A DNA stretch of 17,264 nucleotides from Ruminococcus sp. CAG:254 (GTDB lineage: Bacteria > Bacillota > Clostridia > Oscillospirales > Ruminococcaceae), in contig HF997878.1 of the NCBI GenBank assembly GCA_000433635.1, positions 1 through 17,264 on the forward strand, given 5' to 3'. Every line of letters starts with the position of its first letter. Positions within the stretch are counted from its first letter, which is position 1. The position numbers were made by a program, and so were the translations under genes. Positions 1 to 7,183 of this stretch are shown here, piece after piece. The notes beneath the pieces were generated by a model that saw only the letters and a list, made by a program, of their open reading frames with translations, made no database searches and was not told the DNA's origin.

Positions 1-492
1 GACTGGGTTGGCACAAACAACACCAAGATCAATGCAATTTATGTAGACGGTAGCATCATTGTAAAGATGCCTGACGAAACTACAACCACAACTACTACAA
101 CCGGCACAACTACTACAACCGTAACAACAACTACAGCAGATAGCACAACAAGCGGCAGTGCAACCACCACTTCTGGAGCAGCTACTACAACTTCCGGCAG
201 TGCAGAAACCACATCTGCTACAACTGGAACAGACAACACCGGTGAAACCACAACCACGACAAAGGGTCAGCTGGTTCCGCTGTATGGTGACGTGAATGTC
301 AATGGTCAGGTAACCATCGTTGACGTGGTACTCCTGAACAAGGCAATCGCTGGCAAGGTAACCTTGAGCGAACAGGCATTCCTGAACGCTGACTGCGGTA
401 ACGTAGATCAGGTTCTGGATGAACACGATCTGAACGCACTGATGCAGTACCTCGTAGGGATTGTACAGCAGCTCCCAGGAGAAGCAAAGTAA
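1..492 (+). CDS. C-terminal part of a dockerin-bearing cellulosomal protein (5' truncated)
   Basis: The frame is open from base 1 with no stop, so the gene begins outside the window; the ATG at 67 is internal. About 26 residues of an upstream domain (ending near INAIYVDGSIIVKM) are followed by a Thr/Ser/Gly linker (bases 79-261) and a type I dockerin (about 289-483). The first calcium loop, DVNVNGQVTIVD, fits the D-x-N-x-N/D-G pattern, followed by a helix with LNKAIAG. The second loop, starting at NADCGNVDQ, needs a one-residue insertion and has Gln where Gly is usual. The dockerin should anchor the protein to a cohesin of a scaffoldin outside the cell. The catalytic or binding module is not visible, so the enzyme class is unknown. 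A strong terminator follows the stop, and the next gene is also a dockerin protein. The call as dockerin protein is firm; everything upstream is open. Confidence 0.88.
   Translation, partial: DWVGTNNTKINAIYVDGSIIVKMPDETTTTTTTTGTTTTTVTTTTADSTTSGSATTTSGAATTTSGSAETTSATTGTDNTGETTTTTKGQLVPLYGDVNVNGQVTIVDVVLLNKAIAGKVTLSEQAFLNADCGNVDQVLDEHDLNALMQYLVGIVQQLPGEAK
79..261 (+). repeat. Threonine-rich low-complexity linker
   Basis: Sixty-one codons are mostly Thr, mixed with Ser, Gly and Ala, including repeated TTTSG-type units. The Thr codons are a mixture of ACA, ACT and ACC, so this is a protein-level repeat rather than a DNA tandem array. Such linkers join catalytic modules to dockerins in ruminococcal cellulosome enzymes and are likely sites of O-glycosylation (family knowledge). 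Confidence 0.85.
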
Positions 493-526
493 GATTCGAT
501 TCCTACATCACTCCTAATTCTTAAAG

Positions 527-567
527 CAACGCCGTTCCCGGTAACACGGGGGCGGCGTTGTTATTTT
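527..567 (+). terminator. Intrinsic terminator of the first dockerin gene
   Basis: A 13-bp stem (527-539 with 548-560, two G-U pairs) has an 8-nt loop and is followed by TTATTTT. It starts 35 bases after the stop codon and closes the upstream transcript. Confidence 0.9.
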
Positions 568-808
568 GTGAAAGAGATACCACAAAAGCAAAAAAATCAG
601 AATATTCATGAAAAGTGACAAAAAAGCCCATTAGGATATGGCATAAAAGTACGGATGATATGAATAAAATCACGTTCTTTTAATAGTCGAACAGTTTTTT
701 GTGCTGGGAATACAGCTTTTTTGTCCATTTTCACGGAAACAATTTCGGCAAAATATACAAATACAAGAATCCGGTTTTGTGTGGAATTACTGAAAATTCA
801 AAAATAAC
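568..808. other. Intergenic AT-rich stretch, no gene recognised
   Basis: This stretch lies between the terminator of the first gene and the promoter of the cellulase gene. It is strongly AT-rich with runs of A and T. I see no convincing open frame with a ribosome binding site, no tRNA and no clear long repeat. It may hold upstream binding sites for the cellulase promoter, but no operator is recognisable. Confidence 0.5.
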
Positions 809-837
809 TTTACATTATTGTAGGCATATGCTATAAT
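809..837 (+). promoter_or_regulatory. Sigma-A promoter of the GH9 cellulase gene
   Basis: TTTACA (809-814) and TATAAT (832-837) are separated by exactly 17 bases. An 8-bp palindrome, GCATATGC (824-831), fills the end of the spacer next to the -10. Transcription would start near 844, giving a leader of about 129 bases. Confidence 0.85.
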
Positions 838-847
838 AATTTCAGTG

Positions 848-931
848 AGAATTTTTGAGGCTTTTTTGTGTGTATATGAGAAAAAGCCGGAAATTCTGCG
901 GGTTCGGTTTCAAGGGGTTTACCATTGAAAC
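848..931 (+). promoter_or_regulatory. Structured 5' leader of the GH9 mRNA (two hairpins)
   Basis: Two inverted repeats sit in the predicted untranslated leader. The first pairs 848-854 with 891-897 and, after a small internal loop, 859-866 with 881-888. The second pairs 907-913 with 925-931. The first hairpin would begin only a few bases from the inferred transcript start, so it could protect the mRNA 5' end or act as a regulatory structure. The pairing is seen in the sequence; the role is inferred. Confidence 0.5.
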
Positions 932-972
932 AAAAAAATCTATATTTTTTTATCTTTTTAAGGAGGATACTT

Positions 973-3900
973 ATGCTGAAAAACAAATTCGGTAAGAAGG
1001 CAGTTGCAGCAGTAATGGCTGCAGCAATGACCGTTTCCGCAACTGCAATGGGTCTGTCTTCCATTACCGCAAGTGCCGCTGTAACCGGTTTTGAAGAATT
1101 CGGTGCTGGTACTTTTAACGATGGTGTTGGTCTGCCGTGGCATATCTGTGAAAGTGCTACTGGTACCATGAAGTTTGAAGTGGCAAATGGCTGCTACAAC
1201 ATCCTGATCACCAATCCGGGTGGTTTGTCCAACAACGGTGAAGGTCGTTGGGACTGCCAGTTCCGTCACAGAGGTCTGACCATCGAAGCAGGTCATACTT
1301 ATCGTTATACATATTCTATCTGGTCGAACAAGGATGCAAAGATTTATTGTAAGTTGGGCGATATCACCAATGATGACCTGGAAAACTGGCACCAGAACGG
1401 TGACAAGCTCCAGATGGATTATGATGAATCCCTGGATGACCAGCAGCTGACTGAAAAGCTGAAGAGTGCTTCCAAGACTGGTGAAAAGGTTGATTTTGGT
1501 ATGGGCTGGGACAGCTGGAAAAATCAGCCGACTGTAACTGCAAACAAGTGGACCACTTACGCTTGGGAATTCACAGCAGAAAAGGATTCCAAGGGTACTG
1601 CTGAAATGACGTTCCACCTCGGTGGTACTTCTGCGTACAATGATTTCATCTGCTGCGAAGCTGGTACTTTGCTGAAGTTCGATAACTTGGCTTTGGTAGA
1701 TATGACCGATGACAAGTCCAACTACAATGCAGAAGCTGCTTATCAGCCGACTGGCGTAGAAGTAAACCAGGTTGGTTACTATCCGCTGCTCGAAAAGAAG
1801 GCAACTTTGATTCTGGATGGTCCGGATACCACTGCAAAGGATTTCCAGGTTAAGGATTCCAGCGGTGCAGTTGTATACGAAGGCAAGACCGATGCTTCCA
1901 GAGGCAATCAGATTTGCGATGGTTCTGAAACTTACAACCAGATCATCGACTTCTCTGATTTCCAGACCGAAGGCACTGGTTACACCATCACTTGCGATGG
2001 CAAGACTTCTCTGCCGTTCGACATTGGCAACAACATCTATGATGGCATGACCACCAATGCAATGAACTACTTCTACCAGAACCGTTCTGGTGTAAATATT
2101 GATGCAGCTTACATCACTTCTCAGGGTGAAAACAGCGATAAGTCCAAGCTGGCTCGTAAGGCTGGTCACAATCCGGATACCGCTTACATCCAGAACAAGT
2201 GGGTATACATCATTCCGGACGAAAACTCCATTGAAAAGAACAACGGCACCATCGATGTAACCGGCGGTTGGTATGACGCTGGTGACCACGGTAAGTACGT
2301 TGTAAACGGCGGTGTTTCCATGTGGACACTGTTGAACCTGTATGAAAGCGACCTGATGGCAGGCGATGCTTCTAAGTGGGCAGATGGCTCTGGCACAGTT
2401 GTTGTTCCGGAAAATGGCAACAGTATGCCGGATATCTTGGACGAAGTAAAGATTGAAGCTGACTTCTTCAAGAAGATGCAGAGAAACGACGGCATGGTTT
2501 ACCACAAGATCCACGACTATAAGTGGACTGCATTGTGCGTAGCACCGGCTGATGATGAACTGACTCGTATTGTAAAGCCGGTTACTTATGCAGCAACCCT
2601 GAACTTTGCAGCAGCAATGGCTCAGTATGCAAGACTGGCTAAGGATTATGACAAGGATGCTTCTGGTTACTTGGCAGATGCTGAAAAGGCTTATAAGGCA
2701 GCAAAGGCTTCCTACAAGCCATTCAGCAACGACTGGGGTACTGACCAGTACGCAGACCTCGAATCTCTGTACGCTCCGATCGCTCAGAATAAGGGCGGTG
2801 GTCCTTACGGTGACACTGATGTAGAAGACGAATTCTACTGGGCAGCTTGCGAACTGTACATTGCTACAGGCGATGCTTCCTATAAGACCGATCTGGAAGG
2901 CTATAGTGCAGGTGCTGGTGCTTACGGCGTAGATACTGCTCTGTATGGCGGTGAAAACAACGGTACTCGTTCTTCCTTCACATGGGGTACTCTGGCAAGC
3001 TTGGGTACATTCTCTCTGTGCGTAAATGCAAAGGATATGCAGGAAAAGGGCTTGCTGTCTGCTGAAGAAGTAAGCACCATTCAGAAGAATGTAAAGCAGG
3101 CTGCTGACTACTTCATCGACCTCGAAAATGCATCTGACTTCGGTATTCCGTATGTTGGCCATGACTACAATGCAGACGTTTGGTCGGTTGCTGACTATGA
3201 AGCTGGCAACGGTGTAGACGGCGTTGTAAGCAAGGAACTGAAGAACGGTTATGAATGGGGTTCTAACTCCATGGTTATGAACAATGCAATCACAATGGCA
3301 TTGGCTTATGACATCGACCACGAAGCAAAGTACATCAACGGTGTATCCACTGCTATGGACTACATCCTTGGTAGAAACGTAATCGAACAGTCCTACGTCA
3401 CCGGTTATGGTGAACACTGCCTGAAGTACCCGCACCACAGATGGTGGTCTGGTCAGCTGGATGCTGAACGGTTCCCGTATGCTCCGGATGGCGTTCTGTC
3501 TGGTGGCCCGAACTCCCAAATGCAGGACCCGATGATTCAGGGTGCAGGTTATAAGGCTGGTTCTCTGGCTCCGATGGCTTGCTACTTGGATAACGTAGAA
3601 GCTTGGTCTGTAAACGAATGCACCATCAACTGGAACTCTCCGTTGGTATGGATCGCATCCTTCCTGGAAGACGAAGCTCCGAATGTAAACAATGAAACCA
3701 CAAAGCCGTCTACTACTACTACAACTGATTCTGACACTACAACTACCACAACAACTACTGTAGCAACCACAACTGCAAGCGGCGAAACCACTACTGCTGG
3801 TAGCACAACTACAGTTGATCCGAATGCAGATAACATCGGTGACGTAAATCTGGACGGTATTGTAGACATCGCTGACGCTGTAACATTGAACAAGTATCTG

Positions 3901-4062
3901 GCTGGCGTTGTACAGCTGAGCGATCAGGCTCTGCGGAACGCAAACTGCGATCAGAGCCCGACAGATATTGACAATGTTGGTGATAAGGATACCACAGCTC
4001 TGGTAAGATTCGTTCTGAACATGGAAGGCTACCAGGATCTGCCGTTCATTGCTGCTGAATAA
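973..4062 (+). CDS. Secreted cellulosomal GH9 cellulase (CBM4-Ig-GH9-linker-dockerin, CelK-like)
   Basis: The protein has 1029 residues. The start at ATG 973 is set by AGGAGG at 961-966; a TTG at 925 lacks a ribosome binding site. A signal peptide (about residues 1-36, ending ASAA) precedes a CBM4-like cellulose-binding domain (37-245), the Ig-like GH9 N domain (about 260-350, beginning VNQVGYYP) and the GH9 catalytic domain (about 352-895). Catalytic landmarks are DAGD with Asp435 and Asp438 (Asp438 the expected base), the PHHR motif with His821, His822 and Arg823, and VNE with Glu882 as the expected acid. A Thr linker (about 903-953) and a dockerin (from about 954) follow. The order matches Clostridium thermocellum CelK, so an exo- or processive cellulase on cellulose is likely, attached to a scaffoldin outside the cell. 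The first dockerin loop, DVNLDGIVDIAD, is canonical; the second is stretched and divergent. Lysine is almost always AAG and glutamate GAA, suggesting high expression. Confidence 0.95.
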   Translation: MLKNKFGKKAVAAVMAAAMTVSATAMGLSSITASAAVTGFEEFGAGTFNDGVGLPWHICESATGTMKFEVANGCYNILITNPGGLSNNGEGRWDCQFRHRGLTIEAGHTYRYTYSIWSNKDAKIYCKLGDITNDDLENWHQNGDKLQMDYDESLDDQQLTEKLKSASKTGEKVDFGMGWDSWKNQPTVTANKWTTYAWEFTAEKDSKGTAEMTFHLGGTSAYNDFICCEAGTLLKFDNLALVDMTDDKSNYNAEAAYQPTGVEVNQVGYYPLLEKKATLILDGPDTTAKDFQVKDSSGAVVYEGKTDASRGNQICDGSETYNQIIDFSDFQTEGTGYTITCDGKTSLPFDIGNNIYDGMTTNAMNYFYQNRSGVNIDAAYITSQGENSDKSKLARKAGHNPDTAYIQNKWVYIIPDENSIEKNNGTIDVTGGWYDAGDHGKYVVNGGVSMWTLLNLYESDLMAGDASKWADGSGTVVVPENGNSMPDILDEVKIEADFFKKMQRNDGMVYHKIHDYKWTALCVAPADDELTRIVKPVTYAATLNFAAAMAQYARLAKDYDKDASGYLADAEKAYKAAKASYKPFSNDWGTDQYADLESLYAPIAQNKGGGPYGDTDVEDEFYWAACELYIATGDASYKTDLEGYSAGAGAYGVDTALYGGENNGTRSSFTWGTLASLGTFSLCVNAKDMQEKGLLSAEEVSTIQKNVKQAADYFIDLENASDFGIPYVGHDYNADVWSVADYEAGNGVDGVVSKELKNGYEWGSNSMVMNNAITMALAYDIDHEAKYINGVSTAMDYILGRNVIEQSYVTGYGEHCLKYPHHRWWSGQLDAERFPYAPDGVLSGGPNSQMQDPMIQGAGYKAGSLAPMACYLDNVEAWSVNECTINWNSPLVWIASFLEDEAPNVNNETTKPSTTTTTDSDTTTTTTTTVATTTASGETTTAGSTTTVDPNADNIGDVNLDGIVDIADAVTLNKYLAGVVQLSDQALRNANCDQSPTDIDNVGDKDTTALVRFVLNMEGYQDLPFIAAE
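3697..3813 (+). repeat. Threonine-rich low-complexity linker of the GH9 enzyme
   Basis: This segment encodes mostly Thr with Ser, Gly, Asp and Ala between the GH9 module and the dockerin. It is shorter than the linker of the upstream dockerin protein but of the same type, using mixed Thr codons. Confidence 0.85.
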
Positions 4063-4093
4063 GATTCGATTGTCACGTTTCAATTGAAATGCT

Positions 4094-4109
4094 TGCAATT
4101 CTAATTGCA
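4094..4109. repeat. Perfect 16-bp inverted repeat
   Basis: TGCAATT and AATTGCA flank a 2-base centre, six bases before the terminator stem. It could be a binding site or a short mRNA 3' structure; there is no further evidence for a function. Confidence 0.4.
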
Positions 4110-4114
4110 TAAAG

Positions 4115-4156
4115 AAAGAACCGCACGGTGAAAACTGTGCGGTTCTTTTGTTTTTG
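4115..4156 (+). terminator. Intrinsic terminator of the GH9 gene
   Basis: A 12-bp perfect stem (4115-4126 with 4137-4148), extendable by two inner pairs, is followed by TTTTGTTTTTGG. It isolates the cellulase transcript from metK. Confidence 0.92.
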
Positions 4157-4196
4157 GTTCGATTTTTGAGGAAATTTCTTTTTTTGAAAAAGATGC

Positions 4197-4225
4197 TTGA
4201 CATTCCTGGCGAAGTGTGTTACAAT
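4197..4225 (+). promoter_or_regulatory. Sigma-A promoter of metK
   Basis: A consensus TTGACA (4197-4202) is 17 bases from TACAAT (4220-4225). The inferred start near 4232 lies just before the first strand of the riboswitch. Confidence 0.88.
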
Positions 4226-4234
4226 TATAACAAA

Positions 4235-4340
4235 CCTTATCGAGAGTGGCGGAGGAACAGGTCCTGTGAAGCCCGGCAACCTAATTGCAGCAATGTGAAA
4301 AAGGTGCCAATTCCTGCGGTTTAAGTACCGAGAGATGAGG
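4235..4340 (+). promoter_or_regulatory. SAM-I (S-box) riboswitch aptamer
   Basis: The S-box core is recognisable: CTTATCGAGAG at the 5' side, the K-turn and GAAGCCCGGCAACC segment (4268-4281), GGTGCCAATTCC (4303-4314) and GAGAGATGAGG at the 3' end. P1 pairs 4235-4241 with 4334-4340, and P4 pairs CGGT (4317-4320) with ACCG (4327-4330). SAM binding should favour the downstream terminator. An alternative helix pairing 4326-4332 with 4371-4377 would break both P4 and the terminator and is the likely antiterminator. The location ahead of the SAM synthetase gene fits product feedback. Confidence 0.96.
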
Positions 4341-4363
4341 ATTTCGCATAAAAGCACGAAATC

Positions 4364-4396
4364 AACGCACTTCGGTAAAACGAGGTGCGTTTTTTA
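4364..4396 (+). terminator. Regulated terminator of the metK riboswitch
   Basis: An 11-bp stem (4364-4374 with 4381-4391) with a 6-nt loop is followed by a U run. An extra small hairpin (4340-4346 with 4357-4363) lies between aptamer and terminator. The terminator precedes the metK ribosome binding site by about 25 bases and is the off-state structure. Confidence 0.92.
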
Positions 4397-4436
4397 TTGA
4401 TCTATTTTTTTATACTTGAAAGGAAGAAGGAATCTC

Positions 4437-5612
4437 ATGAATCGTTTTTTGTTTACCTCTGAGTCCGTAACCGAAGGACATCCGGATAAAATCTGTGACC
4501 AGATTTCGGATGCTGTTCTGGATGCAATCCTCGAACAGGATAGCAAAGCAAGAGTTGCCTGCGAAACCGTTGTTACAACTGGTATGGTGCTCTGCATGGG
4601 CGAAATCTCCACCACTGCAAAAGTGGACATTCCGCAGATTGCTCGGGATGTCATCGTAGACATTGGCTATGACCGTGCAAAATTTGGCTTCGATGGCTAC
4701 ACTTGCTCTGTTTTGCAGGCAATGGACAAGCAGTCTCCGGATATCGCAATGGGTGTCAACGATGCCTATGAAAGCCGGGGCGGCGAACATCAGGAAACCG
4801 GTGCTGGTGACCAGGGTATGATGTTCGGTTATGCGTGCAAGGAAACAAAGGAACTGATGCCGCTGGCAATTTCTCTCGCACACAAGCTCTGCATGAAGTT
4901 GACCGATGTACGAAAAGAAAAGGTTTTGCAGTATCTCCGTCCAGATGGCAAGGCACAGGTAACCGTAGAATATGTAGACGGCAAGCCAAAGCGGATTGAT
5001 GCAGTGGTACTCTCTACTCAGCACGCTCCGACTGTGACACTGGAACAGATTCGTTCGGATTTGATGCACTATGTTATTACTCCAGTATTGCCGGCGGAAA
5101 TGTTGGACGAAAACACGAAGTATTATATCAACCCGACTGGTCGGTTTGTCGTTGGTGGCCCACAGGGTGACAGCGGTCTGACTGGTAGAAAGATTATTGT
5201 AGATACTTATGGCGGTTCTGCTCGTCACGGCGGCGGTGCATTCAGCGGTAAAGACCCGACGAAGGTAGACCGTTCCGCAGCGTATGCAGCACGGTATATT
5301 GCAAAGAATATTGTAGCTGCTGATTTGGCAGACCGTTGCGAAGTACAGCTTGCTTATGCAATCGGCGTTGCACATCCGGTTTCTGTTTTGGTAGATACCT
5401 TCGGAACAGGAAAGGTAGACGAAGAAAAGCTGTCGGCAGCGGTACAGAAAGTATTCTCTCTGACACCGGACGGCATCATCGAAATGTTGCAGCTGCGGAA
5501 GCCGCAGTACCGGAAGCTGGCTGCTTATGGTCATATGGGTCGGGAAGACTTGGGCGTTGCTTGGGAAAAGTGCGACCGAGTAGAAGCCCTGAAGCAGGCA
5601 GTTGCAGAATAA
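4437..5612 (+). CDS. metK: S-adenosylmethionine synthetase
   Basis: This cytosolic enzyme makes SAM from methionine and ATP. At 391 residues it has the usual family length. Visible motifs are GHPDK (residues 14-18), GAGDQG (122-127), and the glycine-rich GGGAFSGKDPTKVDRS loop (265-280), which carries the lysines that contact the triphosphate. I chose ATG 4437 because MNRFLFTSESVTEGHPDK matches the family N-terminus; AAGGAAGAAGG (4420-4430) is upstream. A TTG seven codons earlier is possible but overlaps the ribosome binding site. Transcription is controlled by the SAM-I riboswitch. It is a single-gene unit ended by a hairpin and faces a convergent gene. Confidence 0.98.
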   Translation: MNRFLFTSESVTEGHPDKICDQISDAVLDAILEQDSKARVACETVVTTGMVLCMGEISTTAKVDIPQIARDVIVDIGYDRAKFGFDGYTCSVLQAMDKQSPDIAMGVNDAYESRGGEHQETGAGDQGMMFGYACKETKELMPLAISLAHKLCMKLTDVRKEKVLQYLRPDGKAQVTVEYVDGKPKRIDAVVLSTQHAPTVTLEQIRSDLMHYVITPVLPAEMLDENTKYYINPTGRFVVGGPQGDSGLTGRKIIVDTYGGSARHGGGAFSGKDPTKVDRSAAYAARYIAKNIVAADLADRCEVQLAYAIGVAHPVSVLVDTFGTGKVDEEKLSAAVQKVFSLTPDGIIEMLQLRKPQYRKLAAYGHMGREDLGVAWEKCDRVEALKQAVAE

Positions 5613-5635
5613 TTGATTTTTTTCACAAGAACCGG

Positions 5636-5668
5636 AAGCAGGTGGGGAAGATTTCCTTGCCTGCTTTT
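5636..5668 (+). terminator. Terminator after metK
   Basis: AAGCAGG at 5636-5642 pairs with CCTGCTT at 5660-5666; the stem continues through G-U pairs to GGAA/TTCC around a 3-nt loop, and a short T run follows. The stop codon of the convergent gene lies inside the T run. On the minus strand no good U tract follows, so termination of the opposing gene here is doubtful. Confidence 0.75.
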
Positions 5669-6950
5669 AGTTTGCAGGTGTTTGTAACAGCACTTGAATC
5701 GCATCCCGTTCCGAGGACAGAATTTCTGAAACAGAAGATTCCGGCTGAAAGGTCGAAGCATAGTCATAAATCGCAGCCCCATCAATGCCGTCCATGTTAC
5801 ACAGTAGTTCCAGTTCTTTGGATACAACTTGTGAATCGGTCTGCCACTCTGTCATTCCATCGCCTGCCCAAGTATCCTGCTGCCCGATTTTGTAGGTACA
5901 AATGCCAATCCAAAGCGACACATCCGGACAGGTGACTTGTTCCGCCCAGAAAGCAGCCGTTTCCGCAAAGGGAGCAGTGCTGTTCTGGAAGCCAAAATAT
6001 AGCTGTGGTAACAGATAGTCACAATAACCGGCAGTTTGTCCCCATGTCTGTACATCTGCACTTTGTTTCTCGTTGCCACTTAGCGTTCCCTGCGGACTGA
6101 TTCCAAATAATACCTTTGGATTTGCCTGTTTGACAGCGTTGTACATGGCTTGCACCATCAGGTTGCATTGTTCTTTCCGCCATGCGGAACGGTCAGTTGC
6201 ACCGCTTTCCGCAAAGGCTGCCGCATCAAAGGATGCATCTGTAGTCGGGTAAAAATAATCGTCAATCTGTACGCCATCAATTTCATATTGCGTGACGAGT
6301 TCACTGACACCATCGGCAATCAGCTGCCGAACCTCCGGATAGGCAGGATTCAGCCACCAGCGGTCACCGCTTTTTACCAGCCAAGTTCCACGCTTTGTTT
6401 CATCTGCATACCATTGTGAGATTGGGTATTGTTCCGGCATCTGCTCCATCTGTGCATCTGTCTGGCAGCGAAGTGGATTCACCCAAGCATGTACGGAAAG
6501 CCCCAATTGATGGGCTTCGGTTAGCATGATTTGCAGGGGATCAAAGGAACAGTCTGCCGACATGGAAAGCCCCGACATATAGTAAGTAGAAGTGTAATAG
6601 GCATCTGCAAATGCTCGCACTTGTAGAAAAACAGTTTGAATCCCCAGTGCCTGTACTTGTTGAAAGCGTTCCTGTATGGCAGCCCGAAATTCTGCCTCAG
6701 ATTTTCCGGTTAAAATTTCTGCGTAATCCATAGCAGTGAACCACATTCCACAGGGGAAAGCGGTGGATGCTGTGGAAATAGGATTTTCAGGCGTTGCAGG
6801 GAGATGTAAGTGTTGAATGGTCTGCACATTTTCGGTGATATTCTTGCAGAAAAGAGCATTTGGCGGAGCAGATTCCAGCTTTTCAGAATCCGCACAGCCT
6901 GTCAGCAGGCAGGCAATCAGAAAAAACGAACCGACAACTTGTATTTTCAT
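5667..6950 (-). CDS. GHL10/DUF187 family (YngK-like) lipoprotein, putative glycoside hydrolase
   Basis: The protein has 427 residues. The start at 6950 has GGAGG (6956-6960 on the minus strand) and gives a lipoprotein signal peptide with lipobox LLTGC, Cys19 being the lipidated residue. The body is a TIM-barrel protein of the GHL10 (DUF187) group: FLQVRAFADAYY after strand one, HAWVNPLR (154-161), DGVQIDDYFYP (225-235, with conserved paired Asp), FGISPQG (282-288) and PQLYFGF (315-321). These are the family's hallmark positions. Members are surface-anchored and thought to act on polysaccharide or cell wall, but the substrate is not known to me. It is convergent with metK and divergent from fhs. 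I did not find a clear promoter. The family is firm; enzymatic activity is an inference. Confidence 0.88.
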   Translation of the reverse strand: MKIQVVGSFFLIACLLTGCADSEKLESAPPNALFCKNITENVQTIQHLHLPATPENPISTASTAFPCGMWFTAMDYAEILTGKSEAEFRAAIQERFQQVQALGIQTVFLQVRAFADAYYTSTYYMSGLSMSADCSFDPLQIMLTEAHQLGLSVHAWVNPLRCQTDAQMEQMPEQYPISQWYADETKRGTWLVKSGDRWWLNPAYPEVRQLIADGVSELVTQYEIDGVQIDDYFYPTTDASFDAAAFAESGATDRSAWRKEQCNLMVQAMYNAVKQANPKVLFGISPQGTLSGNEKQSADVQTWGQTAGYCDYLLPQLYFGFQNSTAPFAETAAFWAEQVTCPDVSLWIGICTYKIGQQDTWAGDGMTEWQTDSQVVSKELELLCNMDGIDGAAIYDYASTFQPESSVSEILSSERDAIQVLLQTPAN

Positions 6951-7109
6951 GACATCCTCCAACCGGTCAAAAAAGGTCTGGTATACAAAAAATAATATAT
7001 GCACCATAGGCAAAAAGTATGCTGGTTTCTGGCAATTTTGCTATGCTGTACAATGTTGTTCCGGAATCCATTCTGTTTTGCACGAAATCCCCAAACCTGC
7101 CGAGAGTGC

Positions 7110-7138
7110 TTGCTTTTTTGTCGAAGATAGGGTATAAT
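7110..7138 (+). promoter_or_regulatory. Sigma-A promoter of the fhs operon
   Basis: TTGCTT (7110-7115), a 17-base spacer and TATAAT (7133-7138) precede fhs by about 45 bases. The leader is too short for a tetrahydrofolate riboswitch. Confidence 0.82.
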
Positions 7139-7183
7139 AAAAGTGTATTTTTTCTTTTTGGGAAGCGTATAGGAGGAAATGTG

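Noticed and set aside
39..257. Valine-rich antisense frame over the Thr linker
   Set aside because: It is the complement of Thr codons; low complexity and no start signals.
79..261. Thr-rich region as a CRISPR or DNA tandem array
   Set aside because: Units vary in length and codon choice, with no spacer structure; it encodes a protein linker.
925..972. TTG start giving 16 extra residues on the GH9 protein
   Set aside because: The TTG lies in a hairpin stem without a ribosome binding site, whereas ATG 973 has AGGAGG and yields a proper signal peptide.
958..4203. A 1081-residue open frame antisense to the GH9 gene
   Set aside because: It mirrors the cellulase codons, is rich in Cys, Ser, Ile and Val, has no ribosome binding site or family motif, and its openness is explained by the codon bias of the sense gene.
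4209..4220. Bases complementary to the left arm of the metK riboswitch terminator
   Set aside because: They lie in the spacer of the metK promoter, upstream of the transcript start, so they cannot act as an RNA antiterminator.
4410..5534. A 374-residue open frame antisense to metK
   Set aside because: It is a shadow of a certain gene with no recognisable domain; the same applies to long antisense frames at 7781-8920 and 10797-11909.
7139..7183. Possible tetrahydrofolate riboswitch before fhs
   Set aside because: The leader between the promoter and the start codon is about 40 bases, too short, and no such aptamer motif is visible.
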